DNA from: Salvia splendens
Taxonomy: Eukaryota; Streptophyta; Magnoliopsida; Lamiales; Lamiaceae
DNA length: 64,000 bases
Reading direction: 5' to 3'
Assembly (NCBI RefSeq): GCF_004379255.2
Contig: NC_056044.1
Coordinates: 4,241,001-4,305,000, forward strand
Notes under the pieces: generated by a model
Told to the model about the DNA's origin: nothing
What the model saw: the letters and a program-made list of their open reading frames with translations, nothing else
Database searches by the model: none
Shown here: positions 10,481 to 22,379 of the stretch, piece after piece
Numbering within the stretch: the stretch's first letter is position 1
Layout: every line of letters starts with the position of its first letter
Position numbers and translations under genes: made by a program

Positions 10481-13400
10481 TCAAAGCCATCTACCAACAT
10501 GCATAACACCTAAGCTCTCAAAGTGCTTGTTGTGTTTTGCTATACATAACAGTTTGGTGAAAGGATCAGCCAAGTTATCATCAGTGGGTACTCTTTCTAA
10601 TTTTATGTCGCCTCTTTCAATTATTTCTCTGATCAGATGATATCTTCTGGGAACATGCTTGTTTTTGTTCGTAGCTCTGGGTTCTTTTGCTTGCGCAACA
10701 GCACCAGTGTTGTCACAATACAAAGGTATTGCACTATTGGCACTCGGAATGACACCCAGTTCTTTAACGAACTCTAACAAAGCAACAACTTCTTTGGCAG
10801 CTTCAGATGCAGCAATATACTCGGCTTCAGTGGTGGAATCGGCAGTTGTACCTTGTTTGGAATTATTCCAACTCACTGCTCCACCATTGAGGACAAAAAC
10901 ATATCCAGACTGAGACTTATAGTCGTCATGGTCTGTTTGGAAACTAGCATCAGTGTACCCAGTAACTGATAACTCTGGTTGTCCACCATAGACTAAGAAA
11001 TATTCTTTAGTCCTTCTAAGGTACTTAAGAATAGTCTTAACAGTTTTCCAATGTTCTTCACCGGGATTTTGTTGAAATCTGCCTGTCATGCTAAGTGCAT
11101 AGGCCACATCTGGCCTAGTAGAAATCATGGCATACATAATAGATCCTATTGCCGAAGCATACGAGATCCTTTTCATGTTGTCTCTTTCTTTGTCATTAGA
11201 AGGACAATCCTTCTTTGACAATACAATGCCATGTCCCATAGGAAGAAAACCTTTCTTAGAATTCTCCATTAAGAAGCGCCTTAGCAACTTGTCTATGTAA
11301 GTGGATTGTGATAATCCCAACATCCTATTCGGTCTATCTCGATAGATCTTGATTCCAAGGATGTAGGAAGCATCACCCAAATCCTTCATCATAAAGGAAC
11401 TAGACAACCATTCTTTCACGGATTGCATCATGGAACGATCGCTTCCCATAATCAAGATGTCATCAACATATATGATAAGGAAGACAACGTTACCATTCTC
11501 GCGTTTACTATAAACACATGGGTCCTCTTTGCTTCTGACAAAACCAAATGATTTGATTGTTCTGTCAAAATAAATATTCCAACTCCTCGAAGCTTGCTTA
11601 AGTCCATAGATGGACTTCTTTAGCTTGCACACTGCATTCGGCCTTTCTTTCGATACAAAACCTTCTGGCCGTGTCATATAGACATCGCCTTCTAATTCTC
11701 CATTGAGAAATGCGGTTTTGACATCCATTTGCCAAATGTCGAAATTGTAGTATACAGCAATTGCAAGTAATATCCTAATGGACTTGATCTTAGCAACTGG
11801 CGAAAAGGTTTCATCATAGTCAATGCCTTCGCGCTGACTATAACCCTTTGCCACTAACCTAGCATTGTAGGTTTGTACTTTGCCATCTGCATCTCTCTTT
11901 TTTTTGAAGATCCATTTGCAACCTATGGGGTAAACCCCATCTGGCAAGTCAACTAGTTCCCAGACTAAGTTGAAGTACATCGAGTCCATTTCAGATATCA
12001 AGGCTTCAAGCCACTTCTCTCGATCGGTGTCCGACACCGCCTCGGTATAGGTCTTAGGCTCACCATCATCTAAATCAACTTCATCATCTTGGTTCTCAAC
12101 CATTAGATTCAGTCTCTCAGGTGCACGACGAATCCTTCTAGGCCTATTGAGTTGGTTTTCTTCTGGCTCGGGCTGTTCATTCTGATTGTGAGTAGGCCCA
12201 GGAATATCACTATGATCTTCTTGAGGTAGAGGTGATGCAACTATTGTATCATCTTGTATTTGATGCATCTCATTGTCTTGAGGAGGTTCTTCGAGAGTCC
12301 CTCTAAGGTCTCCTATAATAGTATTTTCCCCTCCCAATAGATCATCAAAAACTCCCACTGAGTTATTGTTCAAACCATTTGACAATACATCATCCTCATT
12401 GTTAACTTGTGGTTCTTGAATTTCTTCAAGATCTACTGTATTTTGACCTTGTTCCTTGCAGACATAACTGTCTTCAAGGAACGTCACATTCCTTGATGTT
12501 ATCACCTTGTGATTTTCAGGACAGTAGAAATCGTATCCCCTAGTTTGTTTAGGATATCCCACAAAGTAACACTTCTCACTTTTAGATTCCAACTTATCAG
12601 TCATTTGTTTCTTAACAAAAGCTGGACAACCCCAGGTCCGCATATAGTTAAGACAAGGCTTTTTGCCATACCATAACTCATATGGTGTTTTCTCAACTGA
12701 TTTAGATGGAACTCTATTCAGAATGTAAATAGCATTCAATAAAGCATGACCCCAGAGAAATAAAGGAAGACTAGCTAAACTCATCATGGATCGAACCATA
12801 TCTAATAATGTTCGGTTTCTCATTTCAGATACTCCATTCATTTGTGGTGTACCAGGAGGTGTCCAGTCCGACTGAATTCCATGCGATTTCAAGTAATCAA
12901 GAAATTCTCGGCTCAAGTATTCCCCTCCTCGATCTGATCGAAGAGTTTTTATACTTTTCCCAAGTTGTTTCTCAACTTCACACTTAAACTCTATAAATTT
13001 CTCAAAGGCCTCAGATTTGTGTTTCATAAGATACACATATCCATACCTTGTCAAATCATCAGTGAAAGTATTGAAGTACGAATAACCACCTTTTGCTTGA
13101 GTTGGAAACGGTCCGCACACATCTGTGTGGATCAACTCTAGCACATCATTAGCACGCACCCCTTTCCCAGAAAGTGGCTTATTAGTCATCTTTCCTTTGA
13201 GACAGAATTCACAAGCACCATATGATTCAAAATCAAATGAATTTAGATAGTCTAACTTTCTCAATCTCGCTATCCTTTTCTCATTGATATGACCAAGTCT
13301 ACAATGCCAGAGATAAGTAGCATTATCCGTATTACATAGCTTAAGTCTTTTATTTTGCACATTGAGAATATCCCGTTTGCATTCAAGCATATATAATCCA

Positions 13401-13891
13401 TTCTCTAAAGAGGCATTTCCATAAAACAATCCATTATTAGAAAACGAGCACCTGCTGTTTGCAAAATGGAAGGAAAAACCTTCGATGTCCAACATCGGAA
13501 TGGAAATAATATTCTTTGAAATAACTGGAACGAAATAACAATTATGTAAATCTAGTCTATGTCCTGAGGGAAGATCTAATCTATAAGTTCCCACGCGTTC
13601 GGCAGCAACTTTTGCTCCATTTCCAACACGTAGGTCTACTTCCCCAGGCCTCACTTTCCTGCTGTCAATTAAACCTTGCACATTATTACAAATTTGTGAA
13701 CCACAAGCGGTATCCAATACCCAGGATTGTGAGTTATTCATAGACATATTTATCTCAATGACAAACATATCTGAGCTCCCACTCATTGCACCTTGTGCCT
13801 TGAGTTTTGGGCAGTCTCTCTGCCACTCCGTGAAATTTGACCTAGTCAATTTGTTTGTTTCCATCATACACTCATAAGATAAGTTTGACAT
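10481..13891 (-). CDS. Element C polyprotein: gag-deleted, pol intact
   Basis: One open frame of 1,136 residues starting at the ATG at 13891. Residues 15-25 ([11 protein letters not shown]) look like the N-terminus of copia gag. Residues 27-30 (CPKL) look like the last Cys and flank of the gag zinc knuckle. The roughly 200 or more residues normally between them are missing without breaking the frame. Then follow protease ([10 protein letters not shown], with Ala where DTG/DSG has Gly), WHCRLGH and CEFC, integrase ([30 protein letters not shown]), RT ([12 protein letters not shown]) and RNase H (TDASFQ, STTEAEY, YCDNTGA), ending VGRWL. Capsid function must come from other copies if this one moves. 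Very sure of the family; the gag deletion is read from motif order. Confidence 0.94.
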   Translation of the reverse strand: MSNLSYECMMETNKLTRSNFTEWQRDCPKLKAQGAMSGSSDMFVIEINMSMNNSQSWVLDTACGSQICNNVQGLIDSRKVRPGEVDLRVGNGAKVAAERVGTYRLDLPSGHRLDLHNCYFVPVISKNIISIPMLDIEGFSFHFANSRCSFSNNGLFYGNASLENGLYMLECKRDILNVQNKRLKLCNTDNATYLWHCRLGHINEKRIARLRKLDYLNSFDFESYGACEFCLKGKMTNKPLSGKGVRANDVLELIHTDVCGPFPTQAKGGYSYFNTFTDDLTRYGYVYLMKHKSEAFEKFIEFKCEVEKQLGKSIKTLRSDRGGEYLSREFLDYLKSHGIQSDWTPPGTPQMNGVSEMRNRTLLDMVRSMMSLASLPLFLWGHALLNAIYILNRVPSKSVEKTPYELWYGKKPCLNYMRTWGCPAFVKKQMTDKLESKSEKCYFVGYPKQTRGYDFYCPENHKVITSRNVTFLEDSYVCKEQGQNTVDLEEIQEPQVNNEDDVLSNGLNNNSVGVFDDLLGGENTIIGDLRGTLEEPPQDNEMHQIQDDTIVASPLPQEDHSDIPGPTHNQNEQPEPEENQLNRPRRIRRAPERLNLMVENQDDEVDLDDGEPKTYTEAVSDTDREKWLEALISEMDSMYFNLVWELVDLPDGVYPIGCKWIFKKKRDADGKVQTYNARLVAKGYSQREGIDYDETFSPVAKIKSIRILLAIAVYYNFDIWQMDVKTAFLNGELEGDVYMTRPEGFVSKERPNAVCKLKKSIYGLKQASRSWNIYFDRTIKSFGFVRSKEDPCVYSKRENGNVVFLIIYVDDILIMGSDRSMMQSVKEWLSSSFMMKDLGDASYILGIKIYRDRPNRMLGLSQSTYIDKLLRRFLMENSKKGFLPMGHGIVLSKKDCPSNDKERDNMKRISYASAIGSIMYAMISTRPDVAYALSMTGRFQQNPGEEHWKTVKTILKYLRRTKEYFLVYGGQPELSVTGYTDASFQTDHDDYKSQSGYVFVLNGGAVSWNNSKQGTTADSTTEAEYIAASEAAKEVVALLEFVKELGVIPSANSAIPLYCDNTGAVAQAKEPRATNKNKHVPRRYHLIREIIERGDIKLERVPTDDNLADPFTKLLCIAKHNKHFESLGVMHVGRWL

Positions 13892-14470
13892 ATTATCTGA
13901 ACAGAAAATAAAACGAAAAGCAAATTAGAAAAGCATACAAAGATCACAATCGCATCACTAATCAAACAAGGGTTTATTGTATTGATTAGCTCCCACTAAT
14001 TTTAACATATATTATGTCCCCCAAACATAAAATACGAATTTATATCTAATATAAATTTTAGTGGTCCAAGATCCAAGTCTATATTATTGCAGCCTCTGCG
14101 AGGGCTGATGACTACAATAATATCACCAGGTAGGCCTCCAAGCCAATTGTAACAACAATTTTACAATTCTTGGTTTATTAATCTAATTAATATACGTCCA
14201 TAAATTATTCTAGTTGCGAGGGCTACTCAAAATAATTTAAGCAAGTCAACCACATCACACGATGCCAACCATGCATCTATGAATGAGCCTAAACCTTGTA
14301 GATTTAGAGTAAACGCGAGGGCGTAAAACTCGTGGTCGAAAAGGCTAGGAGCATCAAACAATTGTGATTGACAACGCGTTTGTTTCAAAACGAGACTTAT
14401 ATTTGTGGGGAATAATTTTGTGATACTTAATTGTCAATTTAATATCTAATATTAAAATCTTAAACAATTA

Positions 14471-14605
14471 CTGGGCGCCGCCTACCCAGACATAGTATAA
14501 CACGGACTCCAAATACTGGGCGTCGCCTACCCAGACATAGTATAACACGGACTACACATACTGGGCGCCGCCTACCCAGACATAATATAACACGGTCTCT
14601 AACTA
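14471..14605 (-). repeat. 45-bp tandem repeat, three copies
   Basis: Copies start at 14471, 14516 and 14561. Each contains CTGGGCG, then C or T, then CGCCTACCCAGACATA, followed by an AT-rich tail. The GC-rich half can pair (CTGGG with CCCAG), giving three identical small hairpins in the leader RNA. Confidence 0.9.
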
Positions 14606-15076
14606 CTATAGTTAAATAAATAAACATAAATCAAATAGCATGCTTATTACATAGGATATCAAATAATGCTCAACAAATAAAATCAAATTTTATTCACTAA
14701 TTAAATGTGGATTTAATTATATTAATTCTAAATTAATATAATTATACATATTTAATATTAATTCCAAATTAATATTGTGTTGTGGAGTATATATTATCAT
14801 TTCCAGATGATAACTATGTCCCAATTTGTCAATCTAATTTACGAAATTAATCCAATCTATATTAATTCTAAATTAATAAATTAAATCAAGTAATAATTCC
14901 AAATCATCATCAAACACATATATTATTTATTATTCCAAAAAATAATAATATTAACAAATTCTTGCTCATTAATCCAATTAATAAATTTATCATCTAATCT
15001 ATATCAATTCCCAACTAATATAAATAGATATTTAATATTAATTCTAAAATAATATTAATAATATATTTGATATTAA

Positions 15077-15747
15077 GGCCATCCACAACGCTGTCTCTAT
15101 ACCGTCTCTTAAACCGTCTCTTAACTACTATTTGAGCACTATTTGAGGGCCCCACTGTCCTTTTTTCCTCCATCTCTTAACTAAGAGACGGAGGCTGCAA
15201 CGCTCCGTCTCTTAACCGTCTCTATACCGTCTCTTAATTACTATTCATTCAATTTAATTTATAATTTTTTTTAAAACCCAATTCAATTTAAACAAACACA
15301 CTTTATTAAAATTGGAGTGATAGAGAGGATTTGAGAGGAATAGATGTGTGTTTGTGTTTGAAATGAGTATGGAATAGAATTATTTATAGAGTAAAAAAAT
15401 TAAAAATTTAAAAAATGAAAATAAATATTTAACGGTAATATTACCGTTTGAAAAAAAAAAAATTTTTTTTTATTAAAAATCGATTTTTTTTAAAAAAAAA
15501 ATGAATTATTGCGTCATCAGTGACGACGCCCACTCGCGGGCCAGCGAGTGGGCGTCACGCACGCATGGGGACGTGCCACGTGTCTCGGGCGCGTGGCGAG
15601 ACAGCTCGTCTCGTGTCTCTCCGAGACGAGCTACGCGACGAGCCGGTCGCGAGCTGGAGACGAGATGGCCGCTGCAATGCGTCTCGCGGGGGTCTCGTCT
15701 CTCCGAGACGAGACGCGAGCCCGGCGCGAGACGCGTTGTGGATGGTC
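15077..15747. mobile_element. PIF/Harbinger (Tourist-like) MITE inside element C
   Basis: Terminal inverted repeats GGCCATCCACAACGC and GCGTTGTGGATGGTC, with a TAA duplication on both sides (15074-15076, 15748-15750). The left half is AT-rich with repeated CCGTCTCTTAA words. The right half is very GC-rich (CGTCTC/GAGACG repeats) and holds a perfect 13-bp stem hairpin at 15525-15556. No transposase. Confidence 0.92.
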
Positions 15748-16328
15748 TAATCACAATGATTAACCTTTAAGATTGAATTAATCAAACAATAAATTAATCC
15801 TAAAAAAAAAACAAATCCAATCGTCGATGCGCAGAGGAAACCCATTTTTGGTTCAAAACCACCTTTTGATTTCAAAATCAAATTAAAACCTTTTACTTAT
15901 CCGTGGCATATGTATTTCGTGTTTCTTCATCATAATTATGGTGAAAATAATCTATTTAGGCATATTTAATATTAAAAGATCAGCTCGCACCGCCCGTTCA
16001 CAAGATTATACAAATAATACCCAGTTTTTGGTGCCAACAAACACAGAATCATCAATCCAATGCACAGTCGTAATAATTCCATCAAAAACCCTTAAATCTC
16101 CTTCAATAAAATTTATCGCAGTTCGGTTTTCTTTAATTTCCCAAATTGTGGAAATCTGATTCCCATGTTTCAAACAATTCTCGAAACGTTGAAGTTTGAA
16201 ATCTAATTTCTAATATTTGAAATCTAATTTCAGTTTCTGTCAAAACTGTTAAACCAAGTATAAAAGTTTGATTTCCCAAATCGCCACATATAATCAAATT
16301 ACAAAACAGATTATGAATCGAGCCCCGG

Positions 16329-16340
16329 GCTCTGATACCA
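16329..16340 (-). other. Primer-binding site of element C (initiator tRNA-Met)
   Basis: On the minus strand, TGGTATCAGAGC begins one base after the 5' LTR. This is the classical copia site complementary to the 3' end of initiator tRNA-Met. Confidence 0.92.
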
Positions 16341-16341
16341 C

Positions 16342-16785
16342 TGTTAGGAATTCTTGTGTTCATCTAATGAGCGCAGCGGAAATTGCATACAAGAATAACA
16401 GATCTAGATTCATAATCATATTGCAAGTTGAGCATGTATAACACAACGAAACTAAATCTTACTTGTTGTTGTGTTTTCTTCTACGATTGTGTCCTGCAAG
16501 TTGAATCCACTACTATCGAGGTCCACGTGTATTCTGATCCGATGCAGGAACAATTCCTCGGTACAATCGCTCTATAGAGAAAGCTAGGAATTCTCTACAA
16601 AGCTTTACGTATTTTCTCTCTAATGTTACGATATTTCTCATCTCCCACAATGGAGAATAAATGACCATTATATAGACAAAGAGTCATTAGGGTTTCATGA
16701 TTGTTGGGCTTATGGACTAAATATAATTGTAGCCCAACTATAATTATTTAATCCATATTAATCTAATCTAGCCCATATCCTTTCA
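16342..16785 (-). repeat. 5' LTR of element C (right copy)
   Basis: 444 bp with the same termini as 9045-9488. The four differences are transitions (for example AGCAGA versus AGCGGA near the left end). Confidence 0.95.
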
Positions 16786-17103
16786 GTATGCTCATTGCTG
16801 AGAAGATCACAAATCGGAGATGAAGAAATGGTCTTACTGCTCCAAAGCTTCAGGAGCCGTTAGATGTCGCGCCTAATCTGAGATTGAATCTTAGCCGTTG
16901 GATCCAACTAGCCGTTGAATTTGAGTGTGGAATAAGTAGGTTGTTAGCTGTGTAGTTAGTTAGTTTTGTTTCAGTTTTTCGCGCTTTCATCTTCATTGTT
17001 GAGAGTGAATTAGATTGTAGCAACATTCAAGAAAGCAATACAATTCCTTTACTTCTCAAATCCAGTTTGTTCTTCAATTGTGTTTCTCGATTAATTTCCA
17101 ACA
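16786..17103 (+). repeat. Remainder of the 3' LTR of element B
   Basis: It resumes with the duplicated GTATG and then CTCATTGCTGAG, and runs to TTTCCAACA. ATTTT follows (17104-17108), matching the five bases before the 5' LTR. Confidence 0.93.
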
Positions 17104-17108
17104 ATTTT

Positions 17109-18083
17109 TTGATCTATGGTTTGACTTATGCATATGTTTATTATACTCTCCCAATTCCTTAGAAACTCTTGTTCAAAACAACTTTCCTTGTTTGAAGAAA
17201 CGTACACATTACTATTTTATGATTTATATTCAAGTGTGTGTGTGTGTGTGTTACATATAGTATATATAACAAAGAGAACAAATTAATGATGCAATAAATA
17301 TTCCATATTTTTAATTTGTTTCTTGCAAGTTGGAAATCAAACTTTGTGAAGGCAAGCAACGACCTTGTATAGTATAACCAACAACATACATAAAGTGGTT
17401 TTACTTTCCTTCATGTCCAAAACCAGCTACACAAGCATACGTCATAGAATTTATATATATCCTCATTTTTTACAATAATAATTTTTATTTCCTCAAAACC
17501 TTGATATCGTGGAAACATTTTGGAATCTCAAAATTAAACTAATGAATTGTTATAATTAAAAGAAATCCTTCATCTTATGTTAACTTTTCCTTAAAAAAAT
17601 TTTAACCACAATTGTAAATTTATAGTGAAAAAAGAGAACTGATTTGAGCTTTTTTAATCTCAAATATGCTTATTGGATGAATACAAATTATACAATGCAT
17701 TATATATATGTTCGAACCTCATTAGGAGTGAAAATTTATTTATATCCGTTTATATCTTGTTCATTGATTTTATATCCTCGTGAAAATTTTCTACATATGA
17801 TTTATAATTAAGTATTCATCAATTTAAAATTCATTATTGTAACTTTTATCACCCATGCGGTCATTTCCCCTTGCCATTTCAATTGAACTAAATAACAAAA
17901 AATAATGTTAAAATTACTTAAAACTAAGAATTCAATCAAAAGCCAAAAAAAAGTCGTGTAATTATATTGAAGTCTTTATTTTGCATATGTCGTAATTGAC
18001 TCAAAAACAAGTCGGAAACTTGTAACTGTCACTACCTAAATATAAACATATAGTAATACTATTAAAAAGGGTTGATTTCTTGA
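17109..18083. other. AT-rich intergenic stretch with a GT microsatellite
   Basis: Nothing coding is seen. A (GT)9 run lies at 17234-17251. This is the downstream side of the PHD gene, so its 3' UTR may extend into it. Confidence 0.5.
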
Positions 18084-18578
18084 TCAACACATAACATCCT
18101 TGAGAAGCTTGTACCTTCGGATTGCTTGCCGCGGAGAAGATACTTTTCCGGCGGCCTTTCCCGCCGGAGATCCTCCTTTCTCGCCGGAGCTGCTTGATTC
18201 CGCCGATGATGAAATCTTTTTCTCGCATTGGCACCAATCGCATACTTGAATACTCTCTCCATATTCACTATAGTAATTGCTACAATACCTAAATCATCCA
18301 AATTAACCACTTAATTAAATTCCAAAATTAAAAATATTACTACTAAATTTTTAGAATAAACGAGAGAGGATAAATGCTTAATACAAATATGGAAAACATG
18401 CACGTGGAAAGAGATCGCACAAAATCACATATACAATTACAAATTAAGGTGTGTGATTGTGTGTGTGTGAGAGAGAGAGAGATGGTTACGAATGTTGGAA
18501 GCGGTGGCGGCAGTGGGAGCACCGGAAAAGCTTGTCGGAGAAGCCAACGTCGCCGCACAAACAGCAAACATCCACCAT
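18084..18578 (-). CDS. Small PHD-type zinc-finger protein, 2 exons, 97 aa
   Basis: Exon 1 is 18578-18490 (starting ATG GTG GAT, donor TTC|GTAACC). Exon 2 is 18288-18084 (acceptor TTTAG|GTATTG, stop TGA). The junction splits a Ser codon and keeps the frame. The predicted protein starts MVDVCCLCGDVGF, then RCSHCRHRFQHSYC and VCDWCQCE, which gives the Cys/His spacing of a PHD finger. A basic, Ser/Gly/Pro-rich tail with RQAIRRYKLLKDV follows. PHD fingers usually bind histone tails; this short plant form has no other domain that I can see. A TATA box lies about 80 bp upstream. The gene has no long ORF because the intron splits the finger. The family call is firm; the exact function is unknown. Confidence 0.85.
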
Positions 18579-18655
18579 TTTCCGGCGTCTTGATTTGAGG
18601 GATAAGATTTCAAAGAGAGGTTGTAATTGTAAATGGGGGAAAGTGAGAGTCCCTC

Positions 18656-18664
18656 TTTTATATA
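18656..18664 (-). promoter_or_regulatory. TATA box of the PHD gene
   Basis: On the minus strand TATATAAAA lies about 80 bp before the ATG at 18578. A CT-rich leader follows, which fits a plant core promoter. The 18460-18485 GT/GA run sits just inside the intron. Confidence 0.7.
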
Positions 18665-18803
18665 CACAATATATATTGTGTGTATTGAGATTTTAGTATA
18701 ATTTTAATTAATGTGGACATATCCCTCTTTTATGGTATTTACTATTTACTGCTAATTAATTATGGTGTGACTCAAGAAGCTATATGTTACTCCTATATAT
18801 TTA

Positions 18804-19166
18804 GGGCATCCATGGTGGTGCGGATGTCCCGGCGGACATCCTAAAAACACCTCCTGCCACGTCATAAGGGCTTCCCACTGCACTGCCACGTCATAAGGAC
18901 TTCTCACTGCACAGTGGCGGACATCCCGACAAACTTCCCACGTTAATATAAAATAATCGGGACGTCCGCGCGGACGTCCGTGGGGTCAAAGCAATGGCGG
19001 ACATCCGCAAGGACGTCGCGACGGACGTCCCGGGAACGCCGCGGAACTCCGGTGTCCGCAGCGGACGTCCGTATCCGCGTCACCTTTGCACAATGGCGGA
19101 CGTACCGCTCGGACGTCCGGCACGCCGGTCGGACGTCCGCCGGGACGGGCGCCATTGCGGATGCTC
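18804..19166. mobile_element. GC-rich Harbinger-like MITE
   Basis: Left end TTA|GGGCATCCATGG; right end, read inverted, GAGCATCCGCAATGG. The interior is dense in GGACGTCC/GCGGACAT palindromic words. The right three bases (AGA) do not match TTA, so the duplication is not confirmed. The open frames here are by-products of base composition. Confidence 0.6.
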
Positions 19167-20824
19167 AGAAAACTTGGGTGGGCCCATGAAGATGTGCGGA
19201 CGACCACAATTATAATAAGTTCATTTACAAAATTAATGGAGTATTATTTTTAAAGAATTAATGGTGCGACCGGTCATATCCAAGGCCGCCTCTGCATTAA
19301 AGCCCAATATTGTTGAATGTTCTAGATAAATTTAATAAAATTCTCATTTTTATCAATTTTCGAAAAATTAATCTCACTCAAGTACTAACAAATACCGTGA
19401 CTAGCTAACTCAGTGACATACAAATTTAACTCCATCAGTAGTTTAAGCCATATAAATATTTCTCAAATTTTCCTATAGAATCTTAAAATAGATTAATCTA
19501 GTAGTAGTTGTCGCTTTGTCTACCATTTTTTTTGACAAATTTGATTATGGATAAAAATGTTATAGATAGGGCCGCATCTATGTGAGTAAGAGAAAAATTG
19601 TCTTTATCCTATCTTTCCTACTATTTTTTTTTTCTTCTTTTGCAATTAGGAGTTGGAAGATTGTGATTCATATTCAAGTATCTCACCCTAATAAAATGAA
19701 TAAATATCACTATGTTTGTAGCTGAGTTTATTTGTCCTATATCATTTCGAAAATAATAAACACTATAGATCACCTGACACTTTTCGATTTTTCCATAAAC
19801 TTCCAAAATAGAGAAATTTATTAAATTATAGTAGTACTTTTTTGGGTTTTGCATGATTTTTCCGTGACGAAATTTCTTATCATCATGATAAAATCTTACA
19901 TGTCATTTTAAATCTATTTGGACCTAAATAAGTATCGACGTGACACTAAATTTTACTCCATATGAACAAACTTCGTTTAAAATTATTAATTGGATCAAAA
20001 TACATCGCTTTGGTGTGCCACATTTGTTAAATTTCATTGGAAAAAGACGGATGTCAGGTTGGGAAATTGCAAAATACCAAAATATTTGTGATTTTAAAGA
20101 CTACGTATATTTTTTAAGTTTAGGAAAAAAAATCATAAACTGGTGATTATAAAAACAAAATTATAAAACATGACATAATTGCAAAATATGATTTGATTTT
20201 GCTCTACAATATCTATTTTAAATGTTTAAAACGTGAATTACGTTTGATATTTAGAAAAAAAAAATGTAAGTACTACTATTTTTCAACGAATTACAAAATA
20301 TCCAAAAAATAATAATGAAAAGTGAGCGTTTCTGCGTTTGGTTATGAATTCTTCACACATTCAACCGAAATCTTGACCCACAGATCGATCATATGATTTA
20401 TATCAATATATAATTGAAAAATAAACATGATTTAAGATCATGTCCCAACCTAAATCTAATTTTCAGAATCCAATGTTGATATTTGTCCCTAAAATATATC
20501 CGTTTCATGAATGATACATATAACTGCAGACACCAAAACACAAAATTATTTATACGATTTTCTATGCTTACAAAGGCTGATGTGTCACGGCAATTAATAT
20601 GCATGTGAAATCATTAACTAGAATCATTGACTTAGAGCATCGTTATCCAAATATAAACCTTAAGTTAGGATACCAATTGTGACAATTCAAGAACAGGATT
20701 AATTAAGCATTAGCAATGCAGCTATTGCACCTCTTTATGATTTTTTTCATAATGTAGGATACCAATTGTGGTTACTCTTTGTCCCAATGGTGCATTGACT
20801 GTTGAGACGAATGATTATGTGTCG
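19167..20824. other. AT-rich intergenic stretch
   Basis: 1.66 kb with no supported gene, RNA or element ends. Confidence 0.5.
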
Positions 20825-21420
20825 ACAGAAGGAATACCTTGGAAAACCAAAAAAAAAGGACATGAAAAAACTGATACAGTTATAAATCCTAGAATCAACT
20901 GATTAGTCAGACTAACATTGTTTGGAATGTAGCGGTTACAACTCGTCTCGTTCAAAACTTAATTTGAATACCCAGTCGATGTTACACTTTCGTTAATATT
21001 AATAGTATGAGTGATGCTAAATGGCCATAATGTGGGCGGCCATAAAGAGTTCATTTAGTCCATTTACATGTATAAAAAAATTAGAATTACTGATATAAAC
21101 TTATATGTGTGTGAATGGACTTGTGAGTTGATACTTATCTTTGAATTTCATTACGTAAAACACATTAATATCACGAATTACTGTATACGTTGAGCAACAA
21201 TCAAGAAATGACAGTAGTAATAAGTTAGAGCAAAAACTACGAAAGAGCAACATATAATGAAGATGATATAAAAGTAAAATCAAGTAGTATTAAACCAAAA
21301 ATTTTAAAAAAAATCAATTTTTTTTATTATTTAATTAATTTATGGTTGTCCATAATGTGGCCGAATAGCTTTATTCTAACTGTACTAGGTCCACAGTAAA
21401 TTATATAACTAGGTCTTGCA
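20825..21420. repeat. Segmental duplication copy 1 (carries the MITE)
   Basis: 20825-21000 and 21383-21420 match 23437-23640 and about 23668-23700 (shared words such as CTGATTAGTC, CTCGTCTCGTTCAAAACTTA, TACTAGGTCCACA). The two halves are separated here by the MITE at 21009-21376. Confidence 0.8.
21009..21376. mobile_element. Intact MITE with 31-bp imperfect inverted ends
   Basis: The left end contains GCTAAATGGCCATAATGTGG; the right end, read inverted, contains GCTATTCGGCCACATTATGG. About 22 of 31 positions match, and both run into CCATAAA. The right half is shared with 3918-4176. No convincing target duplication is seen. Superfamily not assigned. Confidence 0.75.
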
Positions 21421-21815
21421 CCAGCCAAAGTATTAAAAGGCTTGTAAGTCTTCCTATGTAGCAACTTATTTAAATTAAAAAATGTTATGAATTGGAAACA
21501 TGTGAGTAATATGAAGATAAGTATAGTTTCTAATTTTAATTAATATGAAGAGAAGTAATATACATATGAGTTAAAGAATATACCCTAAGATTCACACTAA
21601 AGTTCTTTTCTCTCTCTCACAAACAACCTTCTTTTGTCCAGACTCACCAAAATCAGGGTCTATTCTTCATTCTAATCTATGCATGATAAACATTCCTTTT
21701 CTCGTGTTTATTGAAGTTCGATCTCCTTTCAGTAAATTCTCTGTTTCATTAATGTTGGAGCTCCCTAATTTTTTACTGAATCATAATTGAATTTAAATTA
21801 GGAATGGAATTTTAA
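21421..21815. other. Intergenic stretch
   Basis: AT-rich with a CT-rich leader-like patch near 21600-21650, but no open frame that I can support. Confidence 0.4.
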
Positions 21816-22141
21816 TAAAAATTGGATTTTTTCCATGAACTTTAAACTTGACAAATAATATCTCAAACTTTACTTGAGTTTGTTATTTTCCACCGGTGAA
21901 AAAATTACGGCAAATAATATTATGATATGGATTTATTTTCGTAATTTCTCGACAACAACTTCGAGAGATTAAAGTTCTTCAATCTTTGAGGATAGTTTTT
22001 TAAGTACACCCTCCAGAATTGTTCTTCAATCTATTAATGTAGCCGGGATTTTTTTGTTGTTGGAAAATAATAAACTTGGATAAAGCTCGTGATATTATTT
22101 GCCAAGTTTAAAGTTCGTGGAAAAAAAAATCCAACTTTTTA
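21816..22141. mobile_element. Foldback (inverted-repeat) element
   Basis: The left arm contains ATTGGATTTTTTCCATGAAC. The right arm, inverted, reads GTTGGATTTTT with CCACGAACTTTAAACTTGGC. The arms match over roughly 45 bp. Non-coding. Superfamily uncertain. Confidence 0.6.
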
Positions 22142-22379
22142 AAAGCTCCATGATATTAGAGGTCAATATCCCTTTAAATTAATACTTTAGTGTTGAATGA
22201 AGATGAAATTCTAGGTTAAATCTCAAAGTTTGAATTTCATCGGATAAAATCTCTGATCAAATTCCATAACAAGTTAAAATATTCTACATATACAATACTA
22301 GTGCAAGTTTGCCACGTTTAGACATAAACTTAGACACATTCAAAATGAGTTGCAGCCAAAATATACGTTTGCCAAAATA

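Larger units (their letters stand above)
13892..16341 (-). other. 5' leader of element C
   Basis: 2.45 kb between pol start and 5' LTR. It is AT-rich and non-coding, interrupted by the 45-bp repeat array and by the Harbinger MITE at 15077-15747. No gag remnant other than the fused N-terminus is visible. Confidence 0.6.
9045..16785 (-). mobile_element. Copia element C, young, minus strand, nested in LTR of B
   Basis: Two 444-bp LTRs enclose a tRNA-Met primer site, a long leader, one long pol reading frame and a polypurine tract. Target duplication is GTATG (9040-9044 and 16786-16790). The LTRs differ at four positions, all transitions, so insertion is recent. Pol is open but gag has nearly vanished. 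The leader carries a 45-bp tandem repeat and a 671-bp Harbinger MITE. Confidence 0.95.
4649..17103 (+). mobile_element. Copia element B, full length, decayed, hosting element C
   Basis: Complete LTR retrotransposon flanked by five-base duplications ATTTT (4644-4648 and 17104-17108). The 5' LTR is intact. The 3' LTR is split by element C after its fifteenth base. Without the insertion, B would be about 4.7 kb. Gag-pol is broken at many points. The two LTRs differ by only about three substitutions and one indel. Confidence 0.93.

Noticed and set aside
10659..10913. 84-codon plus ORF
   Set aside because: It is antisense shadow of the RNase H region of element C.
14471..14605. CRISPR-like regular repeats
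   Set aside because: The 45-bp units are contiguous with no unique spacers, and the DNA is plant nuclear; it is a tandem repeat in a retrotransposon leader.
15501..15770. Overlapping Arg/Ser-rich ORFs on both strands
   Set aside because: They fall in the GC-rich half of the Harbinger MITE and reflect CGTCTC repeats.
18943..19215. Several overlapping ORFs
   Set aside because: They arise from GGACGTCC-type repeats inside a GC-rich MITE and are open in many frames at once.
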